NCBI GenBank assembly: GCA_903953895.1 | Contig: CAJBLH010000121.1 | Location: forward strand, 1-64,000 | DNA: 64,000 nt | Source: an uncultured Desulfobacteraceae bacterium | Lineage (GTDB): Bacteria; Desulfobacterota; Desulfobacteria; Desulfobacterales; Desulfatirhabdiaceae | Direction of reading: 5' to 3' | In this document: positions 19,321 through 28,388 of the stretch, piece after piece | Position numbering within the stretch: the first letter of the stretch is position 1 | Layout: each line of letters opens with the position of its first letter | Position numbers and translations under genes: made by a program | The notes under the pieces: model-generated | Told to the model about the DNA's origin: nothing | The model's input: only the letters and a program-made list of their open reading frames with translations | Database searches by the model: none

Positions 19321-20274
19321 TCAATTGAGGGAGACCGGCCGATTGCCCCTGTTCGACCATTTTTTCAAGGTATCAAATAGATAGACCGCAATTATGGCGG
19401 TGAGCAACCGGGGAATCCAGAGCCAGAATATGCTGATGCCAAGGGATGCAAAAAGTGTGGGGTCCTCGACCATCGAATGGTTGATGCCGATGGAGATATG
19501 AAGTCTTTCCAACTCTTCGGCGCTGAAATTTCCGTCTTTGGCTTCTTCCACGATGACTGCGGCGCCATAGGCGATTCCAAACACCACGGCCGTCAGCCAG
19601 AGCAGTCCCACCCGCTCATCCAGTCCCATTATTTTCAGAAATGGCTTCAATATCTTGACCAGAAACGGAATAATATCGAATGCTTTCATCAGGCATAAGG
19701 CGATCATCAGCGCCATGACGATCAGAAAGATTTTGATGCTCAGGAAAAAAGTGGAAATACCCCATTTCTGAATGACATCCCACAGGGTTTTCTGTAACTG
19801 AGGGTCCGGCACGATTGCAATGGATGTGCTGGATTGTAAATCCAAAAACTGAGCCACTGCAATCACGGTGACGATGGAGGCTGCAAGCCGGATCACTGTA
19901 GCTTTCAGCGGGTTCAATCCGGACTTGCCTTGCACCATTCCTTCCTGAACCAGATTGTGGGAGATGAGCAGAAAAACGGCGATCAGGGTCATCTGGTTCA
20001 CTGAAAAAGGCAACACGATCATGGCGGCGATTCCCCCGTAGATTCCGGTCAACATGCCGACCACCAGCGGAATGGCCGCCGCCGCCGGCATGCTGATCAG
20101 TTTCATGATGGGTGCAAGCAAAAAATCCATCTGCCGAATCAGTCCGCTGTAATCCAGCAGAACAGTAAGAAACGATATGGGAATCAGAATCCTGAGCAGC
20201 CAGACATAACCGCTCCATCCTTTTTCGATGCCGGCCACAACGCCGGCTTTGACCGTATCACGAAAATCAGTCAT
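19321..20274 (-). CDS. nucleoside recognition (gate) domain membrane protein, SpmA/YjiH-like
   Basis: Multiple TM segments; MLTGIYGGIAAMIVLPF and VVFGIAYGAAVIVEEAKDG resemble the nucleoside_recog domain. Confidence 0.7.
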   Translation of the reverse strand: MTDFRDTVKAGVVAGIEKGWSGYVWLLRILIPISFLTVLLDYSGLIRQMDFLLAPIMKLISMPAAAAIPLVVGMLTGIYGGIAAMIVLPFSVNQMTLIAVFLLISHNLVQEGMVQGKSGLNPLKATVIRLAASIVTVIAVAQFLDLQSSTSIAIVPDPQLQKTLWDVIQKWGISTFFLSIKIFLIVMALMIALCLMKAFDIIPFLVKILKPFLKIMGLDERVGLLWLTAVVFGIAYGAAVIVEEAKDGNFSAEELERLHISIGINHSMVEDPTLFASLGISIFWLWIPRLLTAIIAVYLFDTLKKWSNRGNRPVSLN

Positions 20275-20335
20275 TCAGTGTCTACTTCCATCATAATTCA
20301 TAATTCGTCTCCCCGGAGAAATCGCCACCTATCCT

Positions 20336-20809
20336 TTATCGCAGTCCATTACTCGGATCGCCTTCTTCAACCATCTGCTTCAGCACCTGTATTTCGGCTT
20401 TTCCGGGCACACGGCCGGTCAGGTGAGCGCTCAGAACTACATCTCCATCTTGGTTGACGAGAACTGCATCCGCTTTGGCGCGGTCTTTTTCATCAATTTC
20501 CGTGATTGTCAGGGTACAGGTGATGGTGTCACCAAAATAGACGGGACGTTTGAAACGAAAACTGATGCCGGAAGCCAGCCATCCAATTTGCCCCCCCACT
20601 TCCGTGATCATGCCGCCGACCAGCAGGCCATGGCAGATTCTGTGCTTTAACCCCTTTACTGCAACAAACCGGGGATCAAAATGAATCGGGTTGTAATCGC
20701 GGGTTAGCTCGGCGAATTGATCGACCTTAGACTCTGAAAATGTCCGGGTAACCGTAAAGGTTGTGCCAGGCGTCAATCCCGCAATCGTCCGATCTCGAAT
20801 GATGGACAT
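20336..20809 (-). CDS. MaoC family dehydratase
   Basis: FAELTRDYNPIHFDPRFVAVKGLKHRICHGLLVGGMI hot-dog hydratase motif; start trimmed to ATG at 20809 with RBS aggaaa. Confidence 0.88.
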   Translation of the reverse strand: MSIIRDRTIAGLTPGTTFTVTRTFSESKVDQFAELTRDYNPIHFDPRFVAVKGLKHRICHGLLVGGMITEVGGQIGWLASGISFRFKRPVYFGDTITCTLTITEIDEKDRAKADAVLVNQDGDVVLSAHLTGRVPGKAEIQVLKQMVEEGDPSNGLR

Positions 20810-21148
20810 CAAATTTTCCTTTCTGTTTATTATTTTATTACCATCGTCTAAAATCGCAGGTTCATCGCAATTTAGTGGGAAAACCATACCCTGCAAACAG
20901 TTGTTGCTTGAAGTCTTAACGCTTCTGCGGCACGAGCTCCGAAAGTAGTTTCGGCAAAACACTCAACTCTAAGAAAAGACAACCTCGTGAATGGTTATTT
21001 GTGAAACAATTCGATTAAAAGATCAAGTTTAATTATTCCTGCTTCGACCGGAACATCCTGCGCGGCTGCATCACTCTTCCCCAACTGGAATGCCCGACTG
21101 CCGCCAAAAAGAAAAAATTCGAAGATCGCCGATTGATTTGAGCAGTAT

Positions 21149-22321
21149 TTGATGTTACGAAAGCAAGCGATTGACGAGACATATACCTCAAGGATGACTT
21201 TTATGAACGTATCAGTGATGATCGACTCGCTTAAACAGGAACCGGCTACCTATGCCGCGGAATGGAAACAATCACATGCAGGAAAAGTCGTCGGCTATAT
21301 GTGTTCGTATGCTCCGGAAGAAATTCTCTGGGCTGCCGGTTTCCTGCCGTTCAGGCTACTGGGAACCCGCTACGCCATCGAACAGGCCGATGCCCATCTT
21401 CAATCCTATTGCTGCAGTCTGGTGCGGGGGTCACTGGAAGAGGCACTGGCCGGACGGCTCGATTTTCTGGACGGCATGATTTTTCCGCATACCTGCGATT
21501 CCATCCAGCGGCTGTCCGACATCTGGCGCATGCGCATCCAAAACCATTTTCATGCCGATGTGCTGCTTCCCGCCAAGCTGGATACAGACAGTACACGGGA
21601 GTATCTGGTCGCCACATTCCGGAAGCTGCTAACGGATATCGAAAACTGGCAGGAACGACGGATCACCAAGGAGTTACTGCGGAAGGCGGCGGATCGCTAC
21701 AACGATATCCGATTCCACATGAATACCCTTTACACGCTGAGACAGACCCATCCGGAACGGATTGCCGGAAGCGATTTTCACGCCATCATACAGGCATCCA
21801 TGTGGATGGACCGGGATGAATTCTGCCGGATTTTGTCCGGAATCGTCGAAGAATTGAAAGCCATGCCCACCGCTGCTCCGTTTTCAGGCAAGCGCATCGT
21901 GCTGTCAGGTAGCGTCTGCAACATGCCGGACATCTACGGCATGATCGAATCCGCCGGAGCTGCCGTAGTCGCAGAAGACGTCTGTACAGGCGACCGATTT
22001 TTTCAGGGGAATATCGCGGTCAAGGGAGATATGGTCGAAAACATCGCCAAACGCTATATCCATCGCATCGTCTGCCCGGCCAAGCATCACGGGCTGTTCA
22101 GCCGGGGAAATCATCTGATTCAAACAGTCCGAGAAACCCGGGGGGACGGGGTGATTTTTCTGTTTCTCAAATTCTGTGACCCTCACGGATTCGACTACCC
22201 CTACCTGAAAGACATGCTGGATCAAGAAGGGATTCCAAGCATGCTTTCTGAAATCGAAGACCGGAATTTATCCGAAGGGCAGTTCAAAACCCGCTGCGAG
22301 GCGTTTATCGAAATGCTGTAA
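21149..22321 (+). CDS. 2-hydroxyacyl-CoA dehydratase family protein (HgdB/BcrC-like)
   Basis: MCSYAPEEILWAAGFLPFRLLG, SYCCSLVRGSLEEAL, MIFPHTCDSIQRL, FLKFCDPHGFDYPYLKDMLDQEGIPSMLSEIE; start may be 21194 or 21203. Confidence 0.88.
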   Translation: MMLRKQAIDETYTSRMTFMNVSVMIDSLKQEPATYAAEWKQSHAGKVVGYMCSYAPEEILWAAGFLPFRLLGTRYAIEQADAHLQSYCCSLVRGSLEEALAGRLDFLDGMIFPHTCDSIQRLSDIWRMRIQNHFHADVLLPAKLDTDSTREYLVATFRKLLTDIENWQERRITKELLRKAADRYNDIRFHMNTLYTLRQTHPERIAGSDFHAIIQASMWMDRDEFCRILSGIVEELKAMPTAAPFSGKRIVLSGSVCNMPDIYGMIESAGAAVVAEDVCTGDRFFQGNIAVKGDMVENIAKRYIHRIVCPAKHHGLFSRGNHLIQTVRETRGDGVIFLFLKFCDPHGFDYPYLKDMLDQEGIPSMLSEIEDRNLSEGQFKTRCEAFIEML

Positions 22322-22337
22322 AGATCGGACAACCAGC

Positions 22338-25300
22338 CTATCCTCCCAGCCGGTGAAGATGAAAATCATCTTCCGCCAGGGTATGGCGACAGAGTTCTAC
22401 CAAGTGGTCGTGATGGGTGAAGAGAAATATCTGGGTGCGCCGGGCCAGCTCGGCCAATTGCGGCAGAATGGCGGTGGCCCGGTCATCATCGAAGGTAATC
22501 AGCAGATCATCCAGAATCAGCGGCATCGGCTCATGCGTTTCGAGATAGCGATCGAGGGCCGCCAGACGCAGAGACAGGTAAAGCTGATCCCGGGAGCCGT
22601 CACTCATCCCGGCAATCGGCACCTTCGATTGATCCGGCCGTAACCCCATCAGCACCGGCACATCGTCTGCGTTGAATTCCGCTCCGAGACCAGCGAATGC
22701 GCCTCGCGTAATGCTTTCAAAGACACGGCCCGATTTTTCCAGCAAAGGCCCCTGGTTTTCCTTTCGGAACCGCTCGATCTGGGTTTGCAGGAAATGCACG
22801 GCCAAACGCAGACGCACAAAGCGGGCTGCGTCCTGTTTCAATCGCGCTGCAACCGATTCAGCCTGCTGACGATAGTCGGCTGCGGTGTCTCCGGCAGATT
22901 CAAGGGCCTGCTTCCGGCCCCTGAGTTCTGCCATGGTATCACGGATTGCCTGAAGTTTCGTTTCGGTTTCATTTTTCCGACCAACGAGTACGCCTTTTCT
23001 CTGGGCGAGCGTTTCGGTATCTTCGGCCCGGATGCGAGCCAGAAATTCGTCTACGGTCTGTCCGCGGGCCAGGCCGCTCAATGTGTTCCGATAGCCGGCA
23101 ATCTGACACTGGGTCCGGTCACGGAGTTCCAGATTCGCCAGGAGCGGCTCCATTGCTTCGGGCGTTTCCAGTTTAGCCAGACGGGTCAAAGATTCCACTG
23201 TCTGAACTGCCTGCATATAAGATTCCTGAACACCCGTCAGATCATTTTTGGCCTCGCTGATCTGCCCCGCCAACTGGTTAAAGCGGGTCCGAGCTTCCCG
23301 GGCGCTGGTCAGTGCATCCCAGAGTCTGGAAATCTGGGCCTCGGTCGTATCGCCCTGGATGTCGAGCGCTTTGCAATAATCGTTTACAACCTGTTCGTAT
23401 TGCCGGATTGCCGCTGTCGTTTTCTGCAACTCGGTGGACAGTTTTTTCCAGTCATCGAATTCGTTCAGAATATGTGTTCGTTCCTGAAGCAATGAAAGCC
23501 CTGCGCCGGGAGAGATTTCTGGCGGCAGCCCGATCGCCTGACACTGCATCTTCCATTTCTCCGATGCCGCCCGGCATGCTTTATCGGCACGCATGCAGTT
23601 CTGGTGAAACGTCTCCGACTGGGCTTTGAGCTTCTGAAGCTGTTCGGCGATTTCGATCCGCCGACCCGACGACTGCTCTTGCTGCTGAACTTGTCGGACG
23701 GCCTTGCTGTAAAGCAGCGTAAAGCCTTTATCCACCGGCTCGGAAAGTACCGCGGCAAGCTGGTTTTCGGCCTGCTGCACCAAAACTTTTTTTCGCTCGA
23801 AAGATTCCTCGGCAGCCCGCAACTGACGGAGAAGTCCTTTGAACTCACTCCATATTTCGCGCCATTCCTCCATTTCGAGCGGCGTGCGCGGATTGATGCC
23901 GCAGGGCTGCCAGAGCGATTCCCATTGGGCTTGAGCTGCCTTGAGTTTATCCTGAAAACCCCATATCGCCGCCTCCGCCTCCTGATTCTGTTGTTCAGAC
24001 TTGATAATCTGAAAGCGTTTTTCCTCTGCCTGAGCCACAGCCTCCGCCTGTTCACGGAGTTGATCTGAAATATGGTCGACTCGGGCAATCGCCAGCGGAA
24101 ACGCTTCCTCCAGTACCTTGCCCGGAACGAATTCCTCCAGTGCCCCCTGGCCCTTCCAGTCCGCCAGCACCAGTTGCCAGCCGCGATCTCGGTGATCTCT
24201 GGCCCTTTGCAGCGCCTGTTCAGATGGCAATTCACCGCGTCGCTCCATCCGGCCCAGCTCGGCCTGAATGGATTCGATTCGTTTTTTACCTTCCTGTATT
24301 CTGGATGCCTCGCTCTGGATTTCCCGCTTGATCCTTTCCATTTCTTCGCCAAAGCGACGAATGGTGGATTTGGCCGGAACCGAGAGTCCGGCGGTTTTGT
24401 CCGGATCCTCCGGAGTGCACATCAACTGTTGCTGCAGATCCCTGGTTTCCCGGATCAGTCGTTTAACATCGGAGGCTCCGGCCGAAAGCGTTTTGCAGGC
24501 ATCGGTGGCTCCGGCTGCAGCAGCCAGGGCATCCCGCAGACAGGCCAGATCGGTTTCCGGCAGAGCGATGAGCTGCGTTTCCCGTGTTTCGATCTGTTTT
24601 CGGATATCCTCAGTCTTTTCCGTGACTTTTTCACGCGCGTCCAGTGCCTTTTGCAGAGCGCCGGCAGCTTCCTCACAAACCAACCGCACGGCACTGCCCA
24701 ACCGCAGTGTTTCAAGTTCAAAAAAACCGCCGGAAAGTGTGAGATTCTGCATCCCGGCTCTCAGGTCGGTTTCAAGCCCTGCCAGTTCGGTTTCCAGTTG
24801 GGTCTGGGAATTTTTGCGATCCCCGTAAACGCTTAAGTCCTGGTGCAGGCGATCCAATGCATCGGACTCAGCCAGCAAGGCCGGCGATATCCGACAATCC
24901 GCCGATTGGGTTTCGAGTTTGGCAATATGCGTGGTCAGGCGAAGGACTTCCGCATGGGCGTCTCCGGCCGCTTTCCGCGCGGCGCGAGCCCGCTCGACAA
25001 AATCGCCGGACAGCTCCGGCAACCCGGGAAGTTCCTCCAGTTTTCGCATCTCCTCTGTCAATCGGCCCACCGTGGGCAGCGCATCTTCGCAGCGGGTCAT
25101 CCACTCCATATCTCGGGTGAAGGCCAGAATCGCTTCTTCCTGCTCTGCCTTGCGGGCCTCGGCTGACGCCAGTTCCCGTTCGATCTTCTCCCAGACTTCC
25201 GGGCTTACAGCAGCGTCCCGGCTCTGGCGCAGCAAATCCTTATGTTTGCCTGCCCCTGGTCGAATCGAAACATTGGCTGAGGCGCGACCCTTGAAGATAC

Positions 25301-25814
25301 GTTCTGATTCTTCAGTGAGCGCAGCCAGAACCAGTTGAACGGGTGTTCCGCCCATGCTGGCCGAAAACAGGGCCTCGCCGATATCCCCCTGCCCCCGAAG
25401 CAATTGCTCCGCGCCTTCGCGAAGCTCCCGCGCCCCAAGTCCAAACATCGTTGAAAAATAAGCCTGATCCACGCTTCCCAGAAAAGGACCCAGCACCGTA
25501 TCCGGCAGTGCATTCGCCCCGCCGGTGTCCAGCAGGGTGTTTTTGTTTCCCTTGCGGCGCTGAAAGGAAAGTTTTTCTCCGGCCCGGTTGCATACTTCGC
25601 CCAGGATTCGCATCTCTTTATAATCATGCAGGAAATTGTCGGGGGACTGGCTGTGGATGCCAAAAAGCAGATCACGAAAGGCACGCAGCAGAGAACTTTT
25701 TCCCGCCTCGTTGGGCCCGTAGATAACATGCAGATCACGGCCCCTTTCCACAAAACCGATGTCGAGATTGGTAAACGGCCCAAAGGCCGGTATGCACAGT
25801 CGATCAAATCGCAT
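22338..25814 (-). CDS. YhaN-like AAA/SMC-type ATPase (SbcC/Rad50-like)
   Basis: FGPFTNLDIGF...VIYGPNEAGKSSLLRAFRDLLFGI; long coiled coil; C-terminal MSDGSRDQLYLSLRLAALDRYLETHEPMPLILDDLLITFDDDRA. Confidence 0.9.
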   Translation of the reverse strand: MRFDRLCIPAFGPFTNLDIGFVERGRDLHVIYGPNEAGKSSLLRAFRDLLFGIHSQSPDNFLHDYKEMRILGEVCNRAGEKLSFQRRKGNKNTLLDTGGANALPDTVLGPFLGSVDQAYFSTMFGLGARELREGAEQLLRGQGDIGEALFSASMGGTPVQLVLAALTEESERIFKGRASANVSIRPGAGKHKDLLRQSRDAAVSPEVWEKIERELASAEARKAEQEEAILAFTRDMEWMTRCEDALPTVGRLTEEMRKLEELPGLPELSGDFVERARAARKAAGDAHAEVLRLTTHIAKLETQSADCRISPALLAESDALDRLHQDLSVYGDRKNSQTQLETELAGLETDLRAGMQNLTLSGGFFELETLRLGSAVRLVCEEAAGALQKALDAREKVTEKTEDIRKQIETRETQLIALPETDLACLRDALAAAAGATDACKTLSAGASDVKRLIRETRDLQQQLMCTPEDPDKTAGLSVPAKSTIRRFGEEMERIKREIQSEASRIQEGKKRIESIQAELGRMERRGELPSEQALQRARDHRDRGWQLVLADWKGQGALEEFVPGKVLEEAFPLAIARVDHISDQLREQAEAVAQAEEKRFQIIKSEQQNQEAEAAIWGFQDKLKAAQAQWESLWQPCGINPRTPLEMEEWREIWSEFKGLLRQLRAAEESFERKKVLVQQAENQLAAVLSEPVDKGFTLLYSKAVRQVQQQEQSSGRRIEIAEQLQKLKAQSETFHQNCMRADKACRAASEKWKMQCQAIGLPPEISPGAGLSLLQERTHILNEFDDWKKLSTELQKTTAAIRQYEQVVNDYCKALDIQGDTTEAQISRLWDALTSAREARTRFNQLAGQISEAKNDLTGVQESYMQAVQTVESLTRLAKLETPEAMEPLLANLELRDRTQCQIAGYRNTLSGLARGQTVDEFLARIRAEDTETLAQRKGVLVGRKNETETKLQAIRDTMAELRGRKQALESAGDTAADYRQQAESVAARLKQDAARFVRLRLAVHFLQTQIERFRKENQGPLLEKSGRVFESITRGAFAGLGAEFNADDVPVLMGLRPDQSKVPIAGMSDGSRDQLYLSLRLAALDRYLETHEPMPLILDDLLITFDDDRATAILPQLAELARRTQIFLFTHHDHLVELCRHTLAEDDFHLHRLGG

Positions 25815-27063
25815 GCGTTCCTCCCTTGGTTCCCAGGGCATCCAGAATGATGGCCCTTACCTCTTCCAAAACCGCAGATCCGCCTGCTGCCGACCAGTCG
25901 GATTCGATATCGCTGCGCACCTCACCCGGAAGTACGGCGAGCATATCCTTTATTTCAGCAGGGAAATTTTCAGGATCAATTCTGGTCTGATTCAAGGTCT
26001 CCAGCACGATTCGGGTCAGAGCATCCCGCTCGGCCAGTTGGGCCAGATCATACACGGGAGAAGTAGACACCTGAATGCGTTCGATCCAGACAGCATCCTG
26101 GCCCTGATCCTGCGCGCGGGCCAGGAGTTCGGCCCACCAGCGGTGGGAATCCCGATGAAGCGACCCATGCAAGGACGTCGGACCGGAAAAAATAATCCGG
26201 ACTGCAACCATCCGCCCCGCCGCTTCCCGCACCGCGCGGCTCATCGTCAGCGTGACACGGTCGAGGGCGTCGGATTCCGCCTCCACTGCCGTCAGATCAA
26301 CCTCAAGCACCTGCCATCTGACCACATCCAGATCGTGCCACGTCACATCTTCCACCTCCAGGAAATCATTCACCGTGATCAGCCAGCAGCCGTGGGGCCC
26401 CGTTTCCCGAATATCGCGTCCCTGACTGTTCCCGGCAAACACAATCCAGGGTTCCCGGCGGATCACCTCCGGCTGATGAATGTGGCCCAGGGCCCAGTAG
26501 TCATAGCTTTTTAGACATAGATCCGCTTCCGAGCATGGGGCATAGGTATCGTGACCGGATCGGCCGGTCAAGCTGGTGTGCAGCAGCCCGATGTTGAATC
26601 TGCCCGTGACAGCGGCGGGATAATCCGGCACCAGATTCTCCGGAACAGCCCGGTTCGGAAAACCGCGGCCGTGGATCACCACGGGGTGTCCGGGGACTTC
26701 TTTGGACTCAGCGGTTCGGGTAGAAAAAACGTGTACATTCTCGGGAAGGCTCAGTTTTTTAGAAATCACCGAGGCCGCATCGTGGTTGCCCGCAATCAGA
26801 TAAACAGGAATGGCCTTATCGAACAGGCGGACCATCTGGCGGCGGAAAAAGAGCCCTGCGCCGTAGTCCTTCCAGTCTCCATCATAAAGATCACCGGATA
26901 GAACCAGAAAATCGATATTCTCATCGACGGATAATTGGATCAGGTTCTCGAAAGCCTGTCGGGTGGCGCCACGAAGAATATCGACGGGCGCCCCGTCATG
27001 CGCATCGAGGCCTTTGAGCGGGCTGTCGATGTGAGCGTCTGCGGCATGGATGAATCGTATCAT
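25804..27063 (-). CDS. YhaO-like DNA repair exonuclease (SbcD/Mre11-like metallophosphoesterase)
   Basis: MIRFIHAADAHIDSPLKGL, LVLSGDLYDGDW, LIAGNHDA, YWALGHIHQPEV; overlaps the yhaN-like start by 11 nt. Confidence 0.92.
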   Translation of the reverse strand: MIRFIHAADAHIDSPLKGLDAHDGAPVDILRGATRQAFENLIQLSVDENIDFLVLSGDLYDGDWKDYGAGLFFRRQMVRLFDKAIPVYLIAGNHDAASVISKKLSLPENVHVFSTRTAESKEVPGHPVVIHGRGFPNRAVPENLVPDYPAAVTGRFNIGLLHTSLTGRSGHDTYAPCSEADLCLKSYDYWALGHIHQPEVIRREPWIVFAGNSQGRDIRETGPHGCWLITVNDFLEVEDVTWHDLDVVRWQVLEVDLTAVEAESDALDRVTLTMSRAVREAAGRMVAVRIIFSGPTSLHGSLHRDSHRWWAELLARAQDQGQDAVWIERIQVSTSPVYDLAQLAERDALTRIVLETLNQTRIDPENFPAEIKDMLAVLPGEVRSDIESDWSAAGGSAVLEEVRAIILDALGTKGGTHAI

Positions 27064-27320
27064 GGGGGATTCCCTTCGGCACCAATGCGTTGAAATGGCT
27101 GATTACCCGCTTATGATTATCCTGAAGAGATGCTCACGTCAACGGATATTTCTGCCTGAAGATATCCGTGGATGGCCGGATGCTGATTGAAATACAAGGT
27201 GAGTATAAACTATTTGATTGACATCAGCGGGTTACAGTAATATGAGAAAAAAATCGCAATCAGGGGAAAGCAGGGGGATGCCTCCGGCAATACAATAAAC
27301 GAACGTCTAGGAGCATGTTC

Positions 27321-27677
27321 ATGAAAGCCAACAGAAGAAAGCGAACCCGGGTACCGGTCCATTTTGAAGTCACCATCACCATGGATGGCCGACAGATCGA
27401 GGTCACGACAACCAACATCAGCTTGACAGGTATTCTGTGTTCGTCCGATCCGCTTTTTCAGAAAGATGCCTCCTGCGAAGTCACCATTTTTTTGAACGAA
27501 GCAAATCGGATACATATTCCATCGGCAAAAGTGATCCGAACAAGTTCCACAAAAACCGCTATCGCTTTTTCCGTGCTGACGGAAGAGGGGTTTTTCCATC
27601 TGCACAGACTGCTGCAATTCAACGCGGCGGATGCAGATATCATCGATCAAGAGCTGCATCAACCGGCATTTCAGTAA
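27321..27677 (+). CDS. PilZ domain protein
   Basis: RRKRTRVPVHFEVTITMDGRQIEVTTTNISLTGILCSS resembles the PilZ RxxxR...(D/N)xSxxG motif; start set to the second ATG on RBS spacing. Confidence 0.8.
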   Translation: MKANRRKRTRVPVHFEVTITMDGRQIEVTTTNISLTGILCSSDPLFQKDASCEVTIFLNEANRIHIPSAKVIRTSSTKTAIAFSVLTEEGFFHLHRLLQFNAADADIIDQELHQPAFQ

Positions 27678-27686
27678 TTGAAATAA

Positions 27687-28175
27687 TTACGGCGACTGCC
27701 AGCCCATGATCGGCACCGTGCTGATGCTGTTCTTGGGGCTGCCAGCAATCACCCGATCACTGTATGCCACATAAACCAGCACATTACGGTCCCGGTCGAA
27801 AAAACGCACGACCTGAAGCTTCTTGAACACGAGACTGCGGCGCTCGTCAAAGACTCGCTCGCCATCCTTGAACTCACCAATAATTTTAATCGGACCAATC
27901 TGGCGACAGGCAATGCTGGCGTCACTGGTATCCTCAGCCACGCCCAATTGGCCTTTAATCCCCCCGGTTTCCGCACGGGCGATATGACAGGCGACTCCCT
28001 GGACTTTGGGATCGTCGAAAGCATCGATCACGATCTTGTCGTTTGGCCCGAGCCAGCGAAATTGTGTGCTGACCGACCCGGTCATCCCGCGTTCGGATCG
28101 GCCAAAGAGCCACCATCCGGAGAACACAACAACCAATAGGATTCCACCACCTATTATCATTCCGATTTTTTTCAT
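27687..28175 (-). CDS. CreA family protein
   Basis: [35 protein letters not shown] and [30 protein letters not shown] are CreA signatures. Confidence 0.92.
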   Translation of the reverse strand: MKKIGMIIGGGILLVVVFSGWWLFGRSERGMTGSVSTQFRWLGPNDKIVIDAFDDPKVQGVACHIARAETGGIKGQLGVAEDTSDASIACRQIGPIKIIGEFKDGERVFDERRSLVFKKLQVVRFFDRDRNVLVYVAYSDRVIAGSPKNSISTVPIMGWQSP

Positions 28176-28388
28176 ATTGATTTGCCTTTCCCGAGAGTTG
28201 TACCCGGCTTTTCAACGGAGCATCATTTCAGCCGTTGCCGCCGCCGACCTCATCTGACTTGTTGTGGTATGTGAACCACAAACGGTTGTCCGCACATTAT
28301 ATTTTAAAGTATAACACGCACATTGCCTGTGCGTAAACGCCTTTGACAGCCTCCGTAATTTATGGGGTTTGTCAGTTGTGTGCAAGAT

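Noticed and set aside
20990-21145. Open minus-strand frame ending ...DVPVEAGIIKLDLLIELFHK*, considered as a gene remnant
   Set aside because: No start codon or homology recognised, and it runs into the dehydratase start; too short to call.
22353-25807. Plus-strand ORFs antisense to the yhaN-like gene (e.g. 22785-23495, 24072-24836)
   Set aside because: Antisense shadow ORFs with no RBS or recognisable domains.
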